A stretch of 64,000 bases of DNA from Flavobacterium fluviale. Lineage in GTDB: Bacteria > Bacteroidota > Bacteroidia > Flavobacteriales > Flavobacteriaceae. Positions 35,890 to 44,770 of this stretch are shown in pieces (the stretch's first letter is position 1; every line of letters begins with the position of its first letter). The translations under genes and the position numbers were made by a program. The stretch spans positions 2,232,001 to 2,296,000 of the forward strand of contig NZ_CP030261.1 in NCBI RefSeq assembly GCF_003312915.1, written 5' to 3'. The notes under the pieces are model-generated. The model did no database searches. It had not been told where the DNA came from and saw nothing but the letters and a program-made list of their open reading frames with translations.

Positions 35890-36639
35890 ATGCTCAAAAA
35901 GGAAAGACATCAATTCATAATGAATAAATTTCAGCAAGTCGAAAAAATAAATACGATCGACTTAGCTTTAGAATTGAATATTTCTGAAGATACCATCCGC
36001 AGGGATTTTATTGAGTTAAATGATAAAGGCCTAATAAACAAAGTATATGGCGGTGCATTTTTAGTTAAAAACAATAATAAAAATGTTTTTGATATTACCA
36101 TTATCAATGAGGATAAGAAAATAAGCGTGGCTAAAAAAGCGCTTTCTTTTTTAAATGAAGGTCAAGTAATTATCATGAGCGGAGGAACAACAAATTTGAC
36201 TCTCTGCAAACTTATTCCACTAAATTTTACCGCTACGATTTATACCTACAGTCTTCCAATTGCGATGCAGTTATCGCAGCACCCCAATATCGAATTGATT
36301 TTTATTGGAGGAAAATTACAAAAGCAGGCAATGGTAACCGTTGGTATCGATGTGGTTCAAGTGCTCTCTAAAATTAAAGCTGATATTTGTTTTATGGGTG
36401 TCAGTAGTATCGATGTCAATCAAGGACTTACTGAAATTGGTTATGAAGTTTCGGTTATTAAAAAAGAGATGATCAGGGCGTCAGATAAGGTAATAGCGCT
36501 TTTAACTTCTGAAAAAATGAACAGCAAAATGCCCCATAAAGTTTGTGATCTTGATAAGCTTTACGCCGTTGTAACAGACCTAAATGTTGCCAGTCCCAAA
36601 ATCAAGAATTTTGTCGATTCTGGAATCAAAGTATTGTAG
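35890..36639 (+). CDS. DeoR/GlpR-family transcriptional regulator
   Basis: 249 residues. N-terminal winged helix (MLKKERHQFIMNKFQQ, then NISEDTIRRDFIELNDKGL) and a C-terminal DeoR sensor domain of the isomerase-like fold with IIMSGGTTNLTLCKL and FMGVSSIDVNQGLTE. DeoR-type proteins usually repress sugar operons and are released by a phosphorylated sugar. Divergent to susC, so it probably controls the salvage locus, with MurNAc-6-phosphate or GlcNAc-6-phosphate as plausible effectors (inference). B. subtilis uses an RpiR-type regulator (MurR) for the comparable operon, so the control would be non-homologous. Confidence 0.9.
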   Translation: MLKKERHQFIMNKFQQVEKINTIDLALELNISEDTIRRDFIELNDKGLINKVYGGAFLVKNNNKNVFDITIINEDKKISVAKKALSFLNEGQVIIMSGGTTNLTLCKLIPLNFTATIYTYSLPIAMQLSQHPNIELIFIGGKLQKQAMVTVGIDVVQVLSKIKADICFMGVSSIDVNQGLTEIGYEVSVIKKEMIRASDKVIALLTSEKMNSKMPHKVCDLDKLYAVVTDLNVASPKIKNFVDSGIKVL

Positions 36640-36652
36640 AATTAGTTGAAAA

Positions 36653-36676
36653 TGCATTTTTATGCGTTTTTAAAAA
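36653..36676 (+). promoter_or_regulatory. TGCATTTTTATGCG element: operator copy or terminator
   Basis: Directly behind the regulator gene. AAAATGCAT and ATGCGTTTT can pair (one G-U) over a 3-4 base loop, followed by T then A-rich DNA, so it may be the regulator's terminator; its similarity to the element at 35772 also allows an operator role. Confidence 0.3.
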
Positions 36677-36724
36677 AATGTGGTATATCCTACAAATAAA
36701 GTATAAAACTTATGTGCTTTTCTA

Positions 36725-36732
36725 TATATTTG
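36725..36732 (+). promoter_or_regulatory. Possible -7 box of the lemA unit
   Basis: TATATTTG, an exact TAnnTTTG match, 28 bp before the lemA start codon. No clear -33 box. Confidence 0.4.
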
Positions 36733-36760
36733 CCTTCAAACCAATTAAATTTTTTAAGTT

Positions 36761-37315
36761 ATGATTATAGTTATAATCCTTGTTGTTTTTTTAGCAGTTT
36801 GCGTATTTATTTATAATTCTCTTATCGAAAGAAGAAATCAGGTTACTAATGCTTTTTCGGCAATTGATGTCATGCTTAAAAAACGTTTTGATTTGATTCC
36901 CAATCTTGTTGAGGTTGTTAAACAATACACCAATTACGAACAAAGTACATTAACTAAAATCGTAGAACTTCGTGCAAAAGCAGGTTCGGGTTCACTTACA
37001 GAAACTGAAAAAGCAAGTTTAGATACAGAATTAAGTACAGCTGTAAAAGGTTTAATGATTACCGTTGAAAACTACCCAGACTTAAAAGCTAATACTAATT
37101 TCCTGAATTTACAATCGACTTGGACAGAAAGCGAAGAACAAATCGCGGCCGCGAGAAGAACTTATAATGCTTCGGTTACTAGTTACAATAATGCTATTAT
37201 GATGTTCCCAGGCAATATGTTTGCGGGAATGCTCAATTATACTAAAATTGATGTTTTAGAAACACCAGCAGAAGAGCGTAAAAACATTAGTGCAAAAGAG
37301 CTTTTTAATAATTAA
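36761..37315 (+). CDS. lemA: LemA-family protein
   Basis: 184 residues. One N-terminal membrane helix (MIIVIILVVFLAVCVFIY) and a helical bundle outside: RRNQVTNAFSAIDVMLKKR, FDLIPNLVEVVKQYTNYE, the LemA signature. The C-terminus (IDVLETPAEERKNIS) has the usual FxxP-like end in degenerate form. Function in bacteria is not settled; often found with DUF3137 or TPM-domain proteins as here. The stop and the next start overlap (TAATG), showing translational coupling. Confidence 0.92.
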   Translation: MIIVIILVVFLAVCVFIYNSLIERRNQVTNAFSAIDVMLKKRFDLIPNLVEVVKQYTNYEQSTLTKIVELRAKAGSGSLTETEKASLDTELSTAVKGLMITVENYPDLKANTNFLNLQSTWTESEEQIAAARRTYNASVTSYNNAIMMFPGNMFAGMLNYTKIDVLETPAEERKNISAKELFNN

Positions 37316-38271
37316 TGGATTCTGAAAATATTAACCATAAAGCCTTACAAGAGGTTTTGAATGCATTAGAAATTGACCGAAAAAAAATAGCAGAAACCTA
37401 TAAAACCTGCTATATCTTGTTTGGTCTTGCGGCATTAATTTTAGCTATTGGTTTATTGATTAGTTTTCCAATGTTAGCTTTTTTTGGAGCTTTAGTTCCT
37501 CTGGTTATTGGTGTTGTAATGTATTTTCAAATACAAGATGAAGTAAAAAAATACAAATTTGTTTATAAAACCAATGTTGTTTCATCAGTATTAAAAGAGA
37601 TTAATGAAACTTTTTCGATTACGCCTCAAAGCGGACTTCCCGAATATGAGTTTATAAGCTCTGAGCTTTTTACGACCGAACCAGATCGTTATAAGACCCA
37701 AGATTTAATAAGCGGAACTGCGGATAAAACTTCTTTTTGGTTTGCCGAAGTTCACGCTGAATATAAAACCGAAACCCAAACCAAAAACGGAACGAAAACA
37801 ACTTGGCATACAATTTTTAAAGGAATTATTTTCGTAGCCGATTTCAATAAAAACTTTGAAGTATCGACGGTCGTGCGCCCAAAAGGTGTTGGAGATGCTA
37901 TTGGTGCGTGGTTTTCTAAAAACGTTTTTAGCTTTGGAAACAGTGAGTTAGTGCATTTAGAAAATACCATTTTTGACGAGATTTTTGCTACCTATTCTAG
38001 AAATCAAATTGAGGCGAGATATATTTTAACTCCAGCCATGATGGAAAGAATTTTGGAATTAAACAAAAAATCAGAAGATACTATTTCGCTCTCGTTTATA
38101 GATTCTAAAATGTATATTGCTTTTCCGCTGTCTCATAACTACTTTGAGGCGCCTATTCATTCTTCGCTTTTAGTTCCAGATTTACTTACTGATGATCTTT
38201 CGATAGTTCAGTTTATGCAGGATATTGTGCATGAACTGGATTTGAATACTAGGATTTGGGGAAAGAAGTAA
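37315..38271 (+). CDS. DUF3137-domain membrane protein
   Basis: 318 residues. Cytosolic helical start, two adjacent membrane segments (about residues 30-48 and 50-68, ILFGLAALILAIGLLISF and MLAFFGALVPLVIGVVM), then a soluble domain with SGTADKTSFWFAEVHAEY and FKGIIFVADFNKNFEVSTVV typical of DUF3137. Role unknown; consistently coupled to LemA, so a two-component membrane complex is plausible. Confidence 0.85.
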   Translation: MDSENINHKALQEVLNALEIDRKKIAETYKTCYILFGLAALILAIGLLISFPMLAFFGALVPLVIGVVMYFQIQDEVKKYKFVYKTNVVSSVLKEINETFSITPQSGLPEYEFISSELFTTEPDRYKTQDLISGTADKTSFWFAEVHAEYKTETQTKNGTKTTWHTIFKGIIFVADFNKNFEVSTVVRPKGVGDAIGAWFSKNVFSFGNSELVHLENTIFDEIFATYSRNQIEARYILTPAMMERILELNKKSEDTISLSFIDSKMYIAFPLSHNYFEAPIHSSLLVPDLLTDDLSIVQFMQDIVHELDLNTRIWGKK

Positions 38272-38305
38272 AAAACAAACTTTAGTTATAACTAAAATTT
38301 AGAAT

Positions 38306-38653
38306 TTGAGTAGATTTGAAAATATAGATTGGAAGTTAGATGAATTAGCACGAAAGCTTAAGGGAGAGCTGACTAAAGATAGACCGAGTTATCCTGAAAT
38401 TCTCAGAACATTTGAAGAAAGAAGAATTGATTGGATAGATAATGGTATAATGAAAGCTATTATAATTCAACCTAATTTTGAGGTTACTGTTGCTAACTCA
38501 AATATTTGGAATTTTATTAATGTTGCCATTTTTGATGACGGTTATTCATTTTCAAGACCGAAATAGATTAACATATTAGTCGACCAAAAAGATTTTGCTT
38601 TTATTGAAGATAATATTGACGAATTACTTCTAAAATCAGAAAAAAATTATTGA
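38306..38653 (+). pseudogene. Small hypothetical gene with TTG start and in-frame amber codon
   Basis: The frame opens at TTG 38306 (a stop precedes it and no ATG is near), runs 86 codons (FENIDWKLDELARKLKGEL, IDWIDNGIMKAIIIQPNFEV) to TAG at 38564, then stays open for 28 further sense codons (VDQKDFAFIEDNIDELLLKS) to TGA 38651. The part after the TAG looks protein-like and in frame, suggesting a once-longer protein of about 115 residues interrupted by one nonsense change, or a short active gene. Family not recognised; immunity-like small proteins have similar composition, but this is a guess. Confidence 0.45.
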
Positions 38654-38717
38654 ATATTTCATTTAAAGATCTGATGTAATTTTAGATCTACAAATCAAAG
38701 TATATAATTTTATTATG

Positions 38718-38746
38718 AAAACCTCGACTTAAAAAATCGAGGTTTT
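38718..38746. terminator. Bidirectional intrinsic terminator
   Basis: Perfect 10-bp stem (AAAACCTCGA and complement, loop of 9) between convergent genes, T-rich on both sides. Confidence 0.75.
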
Positions 38747-38760
38747 TCATTTAAAATTTT

Positions 38761-38994
38761 TTACTCTACCTCCAAATAAGGATTTAAAGTTTCGGCTAAT
38801 TCATTGACCCAGTAAAAGCTGTCTCTTATTTTAATAATTTCAGTTTGAAATGTTTCATGTTCGCTTAAAACGCATAATGCCATTGTAAAATTTACCTGCC
38901 TTAGTGTTTTAGCCATTTCTACTGGATCGATTCTGACGTTGAAGAAATTCAAAAGCTTGATTTCCGTTTCTTTTGAGATTGTGTTGGTACTCAT
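38761..38994 (-). CDS. Small hypothetical protein
   Basis: 77 residues from MSTNTISKETEIKLLNFF (ATG 38994); helical, with EIKIRDSFYWVNELAETLNPYLEVE-like C-terminal helix. No leader and no recognised family. The good stop/terminator arrangement and codon use like the neighbours favour a real gene. Confidence 0.55.
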   Translation of the reverse strand: MSTNTISKETEIKLLNFFNVRIDPVEMAKTLRQVNFTMALCVLSEHETFQTEIIKIRDSFYWVNELAETLNPYLEVE

Positions 38995-39477
38995 AATCTT
39001 TGTGTTTAGGAAAAGAACCCGCACAGCTAAGGTGTCCTACGCCACAAAGTGCGTTGCAGTTGTTTCCAATACCGCCACCATACCATACGGGCAAAAGTTT
39101 TTTTGATATCATATTCTTTGTGTTTAGGACTGTAAAGATATCAAAAAATATTTTAAGAAAGAAAAAGACTACAACTATAAAAGTAAGTTGTTTCTGAAAG
39201 TAAATATAAAACGTTTATTTGAAGAAAAGATAAACTCCGCCCAGTTTCCGTACAGTTTGTCATTTCGAGGCACGAGAAATCTTCGCAAGTAACTCCGCAA
39301 CTTTGCGTGCTCAACGTGCGAAGATTTCTCGTGCCTCGAAATGACAAGATTGAGGAGATTCGTTGAGGTTAGTTTAGGTTTCATAAGCCTTCTCCCGATT
39401 ACTATCCGAATCGCTCAGATGATAATCGGATTTTGCGAGAAAACCTTTGTTACTTTGCGACTTTGAACCTTTTCCTA
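38995..39477. other. Intergenic region with hairpin repeat, no gene seen
   Basis: About 480 bases between the 77-residue gene and mscS. Holds the 29-bp-arm hairpin repeat at 39259-39345 and flanking words common to flavobacterial spacers (CTTTGCGACTTTG near 39453-39465). Short open frames cross the repeat but have no coding character. Confidence 0.6.
39259..39345. repeat. Hairpin repeat, family GTCATTTCGA, copy 1
   Basis: Perfect 29-bp arms at 39259-39287 and 39317-39345, loop of 29. Outer ends GTCATTTCGA/TCGAAATGAC are shared with the copies at 43466 and 50537; inner arm sequence (GGCACGAGAAATCTTCG) differs from theirs (CGAAGGAGAAATCTC). Confidence 0.9.
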
Positions 39478-40290
39478 TTACTTCAAAACAAACTCATTCT
39501 CCTTCAATTTTTTCAAAACTGCTGCAATAATTTTAGAACGGCATTCTGAATTTTCAGTTGTTGATGCAGTTTTCACCCAATAACGTATATTAAGCTGAAT
39601 GACACCCGCACCTGCAACATCGGTAATTACGGCTGCGTTTTCGTGGTCTTTTTCGGTAACGTCTTCGCTGTTTCCAAGAACTTCTTTTACGAGTTCGATA
39701 GCACGTGTGTAATCAGAACCATATTCGAGTCCGACTGTGAAAGTTTGGAGTAGGAAACCTTCGCTGTTGTAGTTAATGAGCGTGTTTTTTATAAGAAGGG
39801 CATTTGGAATATAAATGATTTTCGAATCGCTTTTTACTTCGGTATCGCGCAGGTTGAGGTTAATGACTTCACCTTTAACGCCATTACTTTCGATAATATC
39901 ACCAATATTAAAAGGTCTTTTGAAAGCCAGCAGAATTCCGGCAAGGAAATTTTCACCAATATCTTTAAGCGCAAAACCAATTACAAAAGCAGAGATTCCT
40001 GCACCAGCAAGCATACTTTGAGCGATTCCGTCAAGGCCGATAATTCGGAACATAATAAGAATCCCGATAATAATAAGGACCGACTTAATTAAACGAGCGA
40101 TAAAAGTCGCCAAAAGACGATCGTGCATTCTGACTTTTAGTCGGTTGCCTGCAAAAATTCCGACACGGCTTGCAATAAACCATGAAACCAAAATAACTAA
40201 AACTGCCAGAATAAATTTTGGCGTAAGATCGACAATGCTATAATAATATCCTTCTAAATGTTTAAAAACGTCTTGCAAAAAATCTTCCAT
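39478..40290 (-). CDS. MscS-type small-conductance mechanosensitive channel
   Basis: 270 residues. Three membrane segments (about 22-42, 66-86, 92-115); the pore helix GAGISAFVIGFALKDIGENFLAG has the Ala/Gly packing of MscS TM3, followed by the beta domain FNIGDIIESNGVKGEVINLNLRDT-type and a C-terminal alpha/beta cage. Opens under membrane tension to release osmolytes on hypo-osmotic shock. Length is near E. coli MscS (286). Single gene. Confidence 0.94.
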   Translation of the reverse strand: MEDFLQDVFKHLEGYYYSIVDLTPKFILAVLVILVSWFIASRVGIFAGNRLKVRMHDRLLATFIARLIKSVLIIIGILIMFRIIGLDGIAQSMLAGAGISAFVIGFALKDIGENFLAGILLAFKRPFNIGDIIESNGVKGEVINLNLRDTEVKSDSKIIYIPNALLIKNTLINYNSEGFLLQTFTVGLEYGSDYTRAIELVKEVLGNSEDVTEKDHENAAVITDVAGAGVIQLNIRYWVKTASTTENSECRSKIIAAVLKKLKENEFVLK

Positions 40291-40496
40291 AATAAATAAA
40301 TAATTGGCATAAAAAACTAAAATTTTAAAAGTAGAGATTTAGAAAGTGGAACACTTTACAAGATTCTCTCAGAATTTTATAAAATCTAATGGAGGAATCA
40401 GATAAAATCACAAATTATATCAAATTAACCTGCTATATTTTTATATTTGCTGTCTGAGTTTTTTCAGGACTATTTTTATCAAAAAGCACCATTTAC

Positions 40497-43403
40497 ATGT
40501 TGACCCAATCTCATTTAGAGCAATTAGCCGGCGAACTCGAAGGCACACTTTTATACGATGATCTTCATAAAACACTTTATTCGACAGACGCATCAGTGTA
40601 TCGGATTCGGCCAAATGCGGTGGCTCTGCCTAAAACTACAGCAGATATCAGCAAGTTAATTCGCTTTGCGGCACAACATAATATTTCGGTTACGCCAAGA
40701 ACTGCGGGAACTTCACTAGCTGGACAAGCAGTAGGAGACGGACTTGTGGTGGATGTTTCGAAAAATTTCACCAAAATCATTTCATATAATGCCGAAAATA
40801 AAACCGTTACCGTACAGCCCGGCGTTATTCGTGATGAACTGAATTTATTCTTAAAACCTTATGGTGTATTTTTTGCACCAATTACATCAACCTCAAACCG
40901 CGCTATGATTGGCGGAATGGTTGGAAATAATTCATCTGGAACAACTTCGATTCGTTACGGTGTGACGCGCGATAAGATTGTTGAGGTTAAAGCAATTTTG
41001 AGCGACGGTTCTGAAGTAGCTTTTGGCGAACTGACTTCGGCGGAATTTATGGAGAAAACCAAAGGAGATTCTTTAGAACATAAAATCTATAAGCGTCTTT
41101 ACGACGAACTTTCGGTTAAAGAAAATCAAGAAGAAATTATAAAAGAGTTTCCGAAACCTGAAATTCACAGAAGAAATACAGGCTACGCCGTTGATATTCT
41201 GTTAAGATCAGATTTATTTGGCGGAACAGAACCTACAATTAATGTTGGAAAACTTCTTTGCGGAAGCGAAGGAACTCTAGCATTTACAACAGAAATCACT
41301 TTAAAAGCTGACGATTTACCGCCTGTACATAATATTATGGTGGTTGGACATTATCATACGATTCAGGAATCACTTGAATCTGTTGTCGTGGCAATGAAAC
41401 ATCATCTGTACACTTGTGAAATGATCGATGATACCATTTTGGATTGTACAAAAACTAATCGCGAACATATAAAAAACAGATTCTTTTTAGTTGGAGAACC
41501 CAAAGCAATTATGTTGTTTGAAGTAGCTTCTCATTCTCTAGAAGATGCCGAGAAACAAGCTAATGATTTAATAGCCGATTTAGAAAAACATAATTTTGGT
41601 TATGCCCGAGTAAAGATTTACGGTCCAGATATTGACAAAGCCAACGAACTTAGAAAAGCTGGTCTTGGACTTTTGGGAAGTATTGTTGGAGACAATAAAG
41701 CAGCCGATTCTATTGAAGATACGGCAGTTGAATTAAGCGATTTACCAGCTTATATTGCAGAGTTTTCGGCAATGATGCTGAGCCACGGACAGGAAGCGAT
41801 TTACTATGCGCATGCCGGTGCGGGAGAACTGCATTTGCGTCCTGTTTTGAATTTGAAGAAAACAGAAGATTTAAAATTATTCAGAACCATTGCGACGGAT
41901 GTGGCGCATTTGGTGAAAAAATACAGAGGTTCGCTAAGCGGTGAACACGGCGACGGAATTGTGAGAGGAGAGTTTATTCCGTTTATGATTGGCGAGAAAA
42001 ATTACGAACTGCTGAAAAGAATCAAATTGGCATTTGACCCCAATTCGGTTTTTAATATCGGGAAGATTGTCAATGCCTTGAAAATGGATGAAAATCATCG
42101 TGTAATTTCCGGAAGGGTAGAACCCGATATTAAAACCTTTCAGGATTTCTCAGACAGTTTAGGAATTCTTCGTGCAGCCGAAAAATGCAACGGTTCGGGC
42201 GATTGCAGGAAAATGCCGTCGGCGGGAGGAGCGATGTGTCCGAGTTATCGTGCGACCAGAAATGAAAAAGAAACGACGCGCGCCAGAGCAAATGCTTTAA
42301 GAGAATATTTGACATATTCTGAAAAAGAAAACAAATTTGACCAGAAAGAATTATACGAAGTTTTTGAGTTGTGTGTGAGCTGTAAAGCCTGTGCAAGCGA
42401 GTGTCCAAGTAATGTGGATGTAGCAACGCTAAAAGCCGAATTTTTATACCAATATCAAAAAGCAAACGGATTTTCGACCCGAAGTAAAATTTTTGCTAAC
42501 AATGCAAAATTGAACAAAATGGGAAGTTTGTTTCCGTCGATTACTAATTTTATTTCGAATCAGTCGCTTGTTAAAAGATCAATGGGAATTGCGCCCGAAA
42601 GACAAGTTCCGCTTTTGGCGAAAAAAACTTTCAGAAAATGGTATGAAAATAACAAGCCTGCAGCCAGCGATTTTCAAAACGGTCAATTGTATTTGTTTGT
42701 CGACGAATTCACCAATTATTATGATGTAAATATCGGAATCGACGCTTTCGAATTATTAACGAAGTTAGGATATCAGGTTTTAATCGTAGATCACGAAGAA
42801 AGCGGCAGAACGTATTTATCAAAAGGATTTTTGGAAGAAGCCAAAAAAATCACTGATATCAATATCAATATTTTCAAAAATTTAATTTCAAGTAATGCGC
42901 CTTTAATCGGAATAGAACCGTCGGCAATTTTAACTTTTAGAGATGAATATCTGCGATTGGCATCGAACAAAGAAAATGCAGAGAGAATTTCCCAAAACGC
43001 ATTCACTATTGAAGAATTCTTCAAAAAAGAAATAATCGATGGGAAAATAACACCGGATTCATTTTCTGAAGAAATCAAAGAAATCAAAATCCACGGACAT
43101 TGCCATCAAAAATCGTTGAGTTCTGTTGAAGCAACTTTCGCGATGCTGAATCTTCCTAAAAATAATACCGTTACGATTTATAATTCAGGCTGTTGCGGAA
43201 TGGCAGGTTCTTTTGGATATGAAAAAGAACATTATAAAGTAAGTATGCAAATGGGAGAGGATACGCTTTTTCCAAAAGTTCGTAATACTGGTGCAAACGT
43301 AAAAATCGCCGCTGCGGGAACGAGCTGTCGTCATCAAATTTATGATGGAACGAAGAGAGAAGCACAACATCCTGTTTCTATTTTGAGAAGTTGTTTGAAA
43401 TAA
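40497..43403 (+). CDS. FAD- and Fe-S-containing D-2-hydroxyacid dehydrogenase (YdiJ-like)
   Basis: 968 residues. N-terminal FAD domain (PRTAGTSLAGQAVGDG; MIGGMVGNNSSGTTSIRYG), an FAD-oxidase C-terminal domain about 270-535 (GEHGDGIVRGEFIPFMIG), then a ferredoxin-like part with CNGSGDCRKM and CVSCKACASECPSNVD, and a CCG-type domain with HGHCHQKSL and SGCCGMAGSFGYE. Order and length match E. coli YdiJ, which oxidises D-2-hydroxyglutarate or D-lactate-like acids and passes electrons to a quinone. MurQ releases D-lactate, so a metabolic link with the upstream locus is possible but not shown. Single gene. Confidence 0.88.
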   Translation: MLTQSHLEQLAGELEGTLLYDDLHKTLYSTDASVYRIRPNAVALPKTTADISKLIRFAAQHNISVTPRTAGTSLAGQAVGDGLVVDVSKNFTKIISYNAENKTVTVQPGVIRDELNLFLKPYGVFFAPITSTSNRAMIGGMVGNNSSGTTSIRYGVTRDKIVEVKAILSDGSEVAFGELTSAEFMEKTKGDSLEHKIYKRLYDELSVKENQEEIIKEFPKPEIHRRNTGYAVDILLRSDLFGGTEPTINVGKLLCGSEGTLAFTTEITLKADDLPPVHNIMVVGHYHTIQESLESVVVAMKHHLYTCEMIDDTILDCTKTNREHIKNRFFLVGEPKAIMLFEVASHSLEDAEKQANDLIADLEKHNFGYARVKIYGPDIDKANELRKAGLGLLGSIVGDNKAADSIEDTAVELSDLPAYIAEFSAMMLSHGQEAIYYAHAGAGELHLRPVLNLKKTEDLKLFRTIATDVAHLVKKYRGSLSGEHGDGIVRGEFIPFMIGEKNYELLKRIKLAFDPNSVFNIGKIVNALKMDENHRVISGRVEPDIKTFQDFSDSLGILRAAEKCNGSGDCRKMPSAGGAMCPSYRATRNEKETTRARANALREYLTYSEKENKFDQKELYEVFELCVSCKACASECPSNVDVATLKAEFLYQYQKANGFSTRSKIFANNAKLNKMGSLFPSITNFISNQSLVKRSMGIAPERQVPLLAKKTFRKWYENNKPAASDFQNGQLYLFVDEFTNYYDVNIGIDAFELLTKLGYQVLIVDHEESGRTYLSKGFLEEAKKITDININIFKNLISSNAPLIGIEPSAILTFRDEYLRLASNKENAERISQNAFTIEEFFKKEIIDGKITPDSFSEEIKEIKIHGHCHQKSLSSVEATFAMLNLPKNNTVTIYNSGCCGMAGSFGYEKEHYKVSMQMGEDTLFPKVRNTGANVKIAAAGTSCRHQIYDGTKREAQHPVSILRSCLK

Positions 43404-43465
43404 TTTAACCGCAAAGCACGCAAAGAATTACGCAAGGGGCGTAAAGATTTTTTTGCGCAAAGTTT

Positions 43466-43558
43466 GTCCTTTCGACGAAGGAGAAATCTCACTAGAAGCT
43501 CGACAAAGATTCGATTTTGCGGAGTTACTTGCGAAGATTTCTCCTTCGTCGAAATGAC
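43466..43558. repeat. Hairpin repeat, family GTCATTTCGA, copy 2
   Basis: Arms of 24 bp (43466-43489 and 43535-43558) with one mismatch; inner sequence CGACGAAGGAGAAATCT is the same as in the copy at 50537. Preceded by CGCAAAG-type short repeats (43407-43460). Lies in the spacer between two convergent genes. Confidence 0.88.
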
Positions 43559-43609
43559 ATAAAATGAGAATAATCTTTTTAATTCTGTAAATCTGTGGCA
43601 GAAAAAAAA

Positions 43610-44770
43610 CTATTTCAGACTCACTTTTTTTCCTGTTTCAGCTGCTTTATAAATGGCATTAATGATTCTAACGTCTTTCATGCCTTCTTCGCCTGTAATA
43701 TGATTGGGAAGTTTTTTGTTTGCTAAAATCACTTTACAAATTTCATCCATTTGGGTTTGCTGTTGGTTTATCACAGGAAAATTAAATGCTTTTCCATCAG
43801 ATCTTTTACCTACAAAAGGTCCATAGCTCACAGCAGGACTCATTTCAAATGTGCCTTCATCTGCGGAAGCGAAAAATCTATCAATGCCGAAACCATAGGA
43901 ACTACTGCAATTAGCTACAGCACCACTCGGAAATTCCATTTGCCAGGTAATATTTTCTTCCACCTGAGCAAACATATTTTTATTATTTACAGTTCCAAAT
44001 TGTGCCGTTACAGCAATCGGTTCCTCGCCTAAAACATAACGCGAAACCTGAATACAATAAACGCCTAAATTGATTAAAGTACCGCCTCCAGCTAGTTTTT
44101 TATTCAATCTCCATTGATTGCGTGCATTTAAATCTACGGGTGAATTAATATCGCGAAAATCATATGTGCTGTAGCCAAGAGAGGCTTCAATAAATCGTAC
44201 CTGACCCAAAACTTTTTCCTGTCCAAGTCGCTTTACTTCCAGATGATTAGGTTCATAATGCAGACGATAACCCATTGCGAGTTGTACATTGTTTTCCTTA
44301 CAGGTTTTAATCATTTCTTCGCAGTCTTCGATAGTAATTGCCATCGGTTTTTCGACAATAATATGTTTTCCAGCTTTTGCTGCCCGAACGGTAAGTTCCT
44401 TGTGCAGTGAATTGGCAGTTACAACATAAACTAAATCAATATCTTTATTTTTTACGATGGAATCGAAATTCTCATAATTGTAAATGTTCTTCTCGGGAAT
44501 ATTATATTTCTTTTTCCAATTTTCGGCTTTAGAAGGAGTTCCTGTCACGATTCCCGCAAGCTGGCAATATTCAGAAACCTGAAGACCTTCGGCCAGAAGT
44601 GAAGCGTAATTTCCCAAGCCGCAAAGAGCTATATTTAATTTCCTTCCCGTGTAAGGCTTTTTATTAGTTTCCGGCGCAGATAAAAAAGAAGGAAGAGATG
44701 TCATCACAACAGACGCACCAACGCCAATTCCAAATTTATTCACAAATGATCTTCTTGAAATTTTTTCCAT
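43610..44770 (-). CDS. Gfo/Idh/MocA-family oxidoreductase with Tat-type leader
   Basis: 386 residues. Leader SRRSFVNKFGIGVGASVVMT carries twin Arg and a hydrophobic stretch, so export by Tat to the periplasm, as for glucose-fructose oxidoreductase. Then a Rossmann fold (IALCGLGNYASLLAEGL) with NAD(P)-site residues, HIIVEKPMAI (the EKP motif) and the C-terminal Gfo domain with WRLNKKLAGGGTLINLGVYC. A tightly bound NADP cofactor is expected. Sugar substrate unknown. Confidence 0.9.
   Translation of the reverse strand: MEKISRRSFVNKFGIGVGASVVMTSLPSFLSAPETNKKPYTGRKLNIALCGLGNYASLLAEGLQVSEYCQLAGIVTGTPSKAENWKKKYNIPEKNIYNYENFDSIVKNKDIDLVYVVTANSLHKELTVRAAKAGKHIIVEKPMAITIEDCEEMIKTCKENNVQLAMGYRLHYEPNHLEVKRLGQEKVLGQVRFIEASLGYSTYDFRDINSPVDLNARNQWRLNKKLAGGGTLINLGVYCIQVSRYVLGEEPIAVTAQFGTVNNKNMFAQVEENITWQMEFPSGAVANCSSSYGFGIDRFFASADEGTFEMSPAVSYGPFVGKRSDGKAFNFPVINQQQTQMDEICKVILANKKLPNHITGEEGMKDVRIINAIYKAAETGKKVSLK

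Noticed and set aside
39153..39384. Minus-strand short frames over the hairpin repeat
   Set aside because: They follow from the palindromic repeat itself; two overlapping frames give unrelated peptides and no start context is convincing.
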